From Bacteroidales bacterium (lineage in GTDB: Bacteria; Bacteroidota; Bacteroidia; Bacteroidales; Porphyromonadaceae), in the NCBI GenBank assembly GCA_004555765.1, contig SFHG01000062.1, forward strand, positions 1 through 8,663: a stretch of DNA of 8,663 nt. Direction: 5' to 3'. Of the stretch, positions 6,449 to 8,663 are shown one piece after another (position 1 is the first letter of the stretch; every line of letters begins with the position of its first letter). The translations under genes and the position numbers were made by a program. Below the pieces are notes generated by a model that worked only from the letters and a program-made list of their open reading frames with translations, had not been told where the DNA came from and did not search any database.

Positions 6449-8029
6449 TTAGAATTCGGACGTGAAGTGAAATCGGATCTCCGGAAATTCCTGCTGAGCC
6501 ATACGGAGCATATAGGACGAGTCTGCGAGGTAGACATCCCGACCGAGCGTGTCGAGTGCCATATACTGAGCTTTCCTGCGCTTAAAGTCAGCGAGTTTGT
6601 CCTCGTCCTCGGAAGCAATCCAGCAGGCTTTGTAGAGGGAAATAGGTTCCCATCGGCATCGGGCGTTGTATTCGTGGAGGAGACGGTATTCGATGACCTC
6701 AAACTGGAGCTGTCCCACTGTGCCGATGATTGTCCTACCGTTGAAGGTGTTTGTGAAAAGTTGGGCCACGCCTTCGCCCATCAGTTGTTCGATGCCTTTG
6801 TGGAGCTGCTTCGTCTTCTGTGGGTCTGCGTTCTCAATGTATTTGAAAAGTTCGGGACTGAAAGAGGGCAAGCCCTTGAAGTGCAGTATTTCGCCCGAAG
6901 TAAGGGTGTCTCCGATCTTGAAGTTACCGGTATCCGGCAGCCCCACGATGTCTCCTGCGAATGCTTCGTCGACCACTTCTTTTTTCTGCGCCATAAAAGC
7001 TGTGGGACTTGAGAAACGGAGGTTCTTATCCAGTCTGACGTGGAGGTAGTTCGTGTTCCGGACAAACTTCCCCGAGCAAATCTTCACAAACGCAATCGAA
7101 CTCCGGTGATTGGGATCCATATTGGCGTGAATCTTAAAGACAAATCCCGTAAACGGCTCTTCGTACGGATCCACGACCCGTTCCTCGGCTTTCGTGGGCA
7201 GAGGGCTCGGGGCGATTCGGACAAAGGTGTCAAGAAGCTCTTTGACCCCGAAGTTATTGAGTGCGGAGCCGAAGAACACCGGTGCCAAATCCCCCTCCAA
7301 ATATGTTTTTTCGTCCAGACCGGGATAGACTTCGCTTATGACCTGCAGATCTCCCACAAGCTTCTCCTGCTGTCCCGCAGTCATATACTCGAGGGCTTCC
7401 TCTGAGGAGGCTTCTACGGAGACGCGCTCGGAGATGTGGCTTTTGTCGGCAGGAGAGAAAAGCGCCATAGAGCTGTCGAAGACATTGTACACGCCCCTAA
7501 AGCGGTCTCCGGAGTCCACGGGCCAAGTGAGCGGCGTCGTCGCGATCTCCAGCTCGGACTCGATCTCGTCCAGCAGGTCGAAAGGATCCTGTGCTTCGCG
7601 GTCCATCTTATTGATGAATACGATGACGGGTGTCTTGCGCATCCTGCAGACTTCCATAAGCCGTTTGGTCTGAGCCTCCACACCCTTGGCTCCGTCTATG
7701 ACGATGATGACGGAGTCGACGGCCGTGAGGGTGCGGAATGTGTCTTCGGCAAAGTCTTGGTGCCCGGGCGTGTCGAGGATGTTTATCTTATAGTCCTCGT
7801 AGTCGAAGCCCATCACTGAGGTGGCGACCGATATGCCCCTCTGCTTCTCAATCTCCATCCAGTCGCTCGTGGCGGTCTTCCTTATCTTATTGCTCTTGAC
7901 GGCTCCTGCGACGTGTATCGCGCCTCCGAAGAGCAAAAGTTTTTCCGTCAAGGTCGTCTTCCCCGCGTCGGGGTGGGCTATGACGGCAAAAGTGCGCCGT
8001 CTCGAAATTTCTTCCTCGTTATATTTCAT
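6449..8029 (-). CDS. prfC: Peptide chain release factor 3 (RF3)
   Basis: Translational GTPase that removes RF1/RF2 from the ribosome after peptide release; cytoplasmic. The 526 residues are close to E. coli RF3 (529). GTPase motifs are in order: P-loop AHPDAGKTT (18-26), switch I RGISVATS (64-71), DTPGHQDF (86-93), and NKMD (140-143). The RF3-specific N-terminus (EISRRRTFAVIAHPDAGKT) and the SDWMEIEKQRGISV stretch separate it from EF-G, which is longer and has a different C-terminus. Domains II and III occupy about 290-526. The ATG at 8029 is placed by the conserved N-terminus and has no Shine-Dalgarno. It starts 13 bp after the rmlD stop and ends 29 bp before ppk1, so it is probably cotranscribed with both. 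Nothing is missing or broken. Confidence 0.97.
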   Translation of the reverse strand: MKYNEEEISRRRTFAVIAHPDAGKTTLTEKLLLFGGAIHVAGAVKSNKIRKTATSDWMEIEKQRGISVATSVMGFDYEDYKINILDTPGHQDFAEDTFRTLTAVDSVIIVIDGAKGVEAQTKRLMEVCRMRKTPVIVFINKMDREAQDPFDLLDEIESELEIATTPLTWPVDSGDRFRGVYNVFDSSMALFSPADKSHISERVSVEASSEEALEYMTAGQQEKLVGDLQVISEVYPGLDEKTYLEGDLAPVFFGSALNNFGVKELLDTFVRIAPSPLPTKAEERVVDPYEEPFTGFVFKIHANMDPNHRSSIAFVKICSGKFVRNTNYLHVRLDKNLRFSSPTAFMAQKKEVVDEAFAGDIVGLPDTGNFKIGDTLTSGEILHFKGLPSFSPELFKYIENADPQKTKQLHKGIEQLMGEGVAQLFTNTFNGRTIIGTVGQLQFEVIEYRLLHEYNARCRWEPISLYKACWIASEDEDKLADFKRRKAQYMALDTLGRDVYLADSSYMLRMAQQEFPEIRFHFTSEF

Positions 8030-8042
8030 TCGGAATAACTAT

Positions 8043-8663
8043 TCAATCTTTTTTGTCTGTCTCTATTACTTCCCTCAGCGCCTCTCTCCAGCCCGGCATC
8101 TGAAGCCTCCTTGATAATCTTCCCGGTGCCAAAACAGCCTCGGAAGGGCGGTTGACGGGAGAGGGAAAGTCTGCCATCCGGGCTTCCTCCACGCTTGAGC
8201 CCAATCCGAGAATACTCACGATGCCTTTTGCGAACTCATACCTTGAGACACTCCCGGAGTCCGTGAGATGGAAGAGATCTTTTCCCAAGGGTAATTTGCC
8301 AGAAAAATGTTCCTCCAGGAGTGTGTGTATTCCGCGTGCGAGGGTCAGAGACGAAGTGGGGTTACCCACTTCGTCCGTTACGACGCGTAAGGCTTTGCCC
8401 TCGTCCAACTGCTTTCGTATTTTGGCGTAAAAACTTGTCCCCCCCCACGCTCTGGGACCGTATACCCAAGCCGTGCGCAAGACGGTGGCGCCGAGAGCGA
8501 GTGCCTTCCTCTCTCCAATTAACTTGGTGATGCCGTAGACTCCGAGACTGTCGTCCGGCAACGGTCGCTCTCCTTCGGAATAGGGACGCCCCTCGCGCGA
8601 GGCGAAGACGTAATTGGTGGACAGGTGGATACCTGTGGGGATAAGCCCGAAGATAAGTGCGGG
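8043..8663 (-). CDS. rmlD: dTDP-4-dehydrorhamnose reductase, N-terminus outside window
   Basis: Last enzyme of dTDP-L-rhamnose synthesis: NAD(P)H-dependent reduction of dTDP-4-keto-L-rhamnose, supplying rhamnose for surface polysaccharide. The 206 visible codons run open to the window edge, so roughly 80-90 residues including the Rossmann GxxGxxG are missing. Numbering from the edge, STNYVF is at 15-20 (usually STDYVFDG; here Asn replaces Asp) and the SDR catalytic YxxxK is YGITK at 43-47. Next come the RmlD-type RTAWVYGPRAWG, a DEVGNPTS segment, and a late RP followed by PGWREAL near the C-terminus. Stop TGA is at 8045-8043. First visible gene of the run with prfC and ppk1. No other rml gene is in the window, so its pathway partners must be elsewhere or upstream. 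A related sugar-nucleotide reductase is possible but less likely. Confidence 0.9.
   Translation of the reverse strand, partial: PALIFGLIPTGIHLSTNYVFASREGRPYSEGERPLPDDSLGVYGITKLIGERKALALGATVLRTAWVYGPRAWGGTSFYAKIRKQLDEGKALRVVTDEVGNPTSSLTLARGIHTLLEEHFSGKLPLGKDLFHLTDSGSVSRYEFAKGIVSILGLGSSVEEARMADFPSPVNRPSEAVLAPGRLSRRLQMPGWREALREVIETDKKD

Noticed and set aside
6437..7012. 191-codon open frame on the plus strand
   Set aside because: Antisense to the C-terminal half of prfC; no recognisable domain.
1..8663. CRISPR array, tRNA, rRNA, insertion sequence, phage or defence genes
   Set aside because: Looked for on both strands; no regularly spaced repeats, cloverleaf-like segments, transposase motifs or nuclease motifs were seen. 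All the long coding sequence belongs to five known families.

Overview
The window looks like a chromosomal segment from a host-associated Bacteroidota bacterium, most likely order Bacteroidales and possibly Porphyromonas-like. Four things point there. None of the complete genes has a convincing Shine-Dalgarno sequence. Both divergent genes near 1.3 kb have a perfect match to the Bacteroidota -7 promoter box TAnnTTTG at a sensible distance. A secreted sialidase is present. The housekeeping proteins have Bacteroidales-like sequences. The genus is an inference; no rRNA or marker search could be run. The coding regions are moderately GC-rich, which produces many long but meaningless antisense reading frames.

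Layout. (1) 1-1256, minus strand: a secreted GH33-type exo-alpha-sialidase, complete at its start and cut at its C-terminus by the window edge. (2) 1257-1459: a divergent intergenic region with a candidate promoter on each strand and a 10-bp palindrome between them. (3) 1460-4060, plus strand: a complete PMCA-type calcium-transporting P-type ATPase. (4) 4061-4199: a convergent intergenic region with a GC-rich imperfect hairpin and a perfect 20-bp stem with a 4-nt loop, read as a bidirectional terminator. (5) 4200-8663, minus strand: a tightly spaced run, transcribed right to left, of rmlD (N-terminus outside the window), prfC and ppk1, with gaps of 13 and 29 bp, most simply read as an operon.

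How the genes fit together. The sialidase releases sialic acid from host glycans, for nutrition or to unmask underlying sugars. The ATPase exports Ca2+. The minus-strand run combines the last step of dTDP-L-rhamnose synthesis, release-factor recycling in translation, and polyphosphate synthesis. These are separate jobs; the run looks like a housekeeping operon rather than a pathway.

No new biological system is evident; every gene belongs to a known family. The most unusual signal is a small repeat family around a core like GRTACAGACC. It occurs several times inside the DNA that encodes a non-conserved N-terminal extension of Ppk1, and again in the intergenic region just beyond the other end of ppk1, so related sequence brackets the gene.
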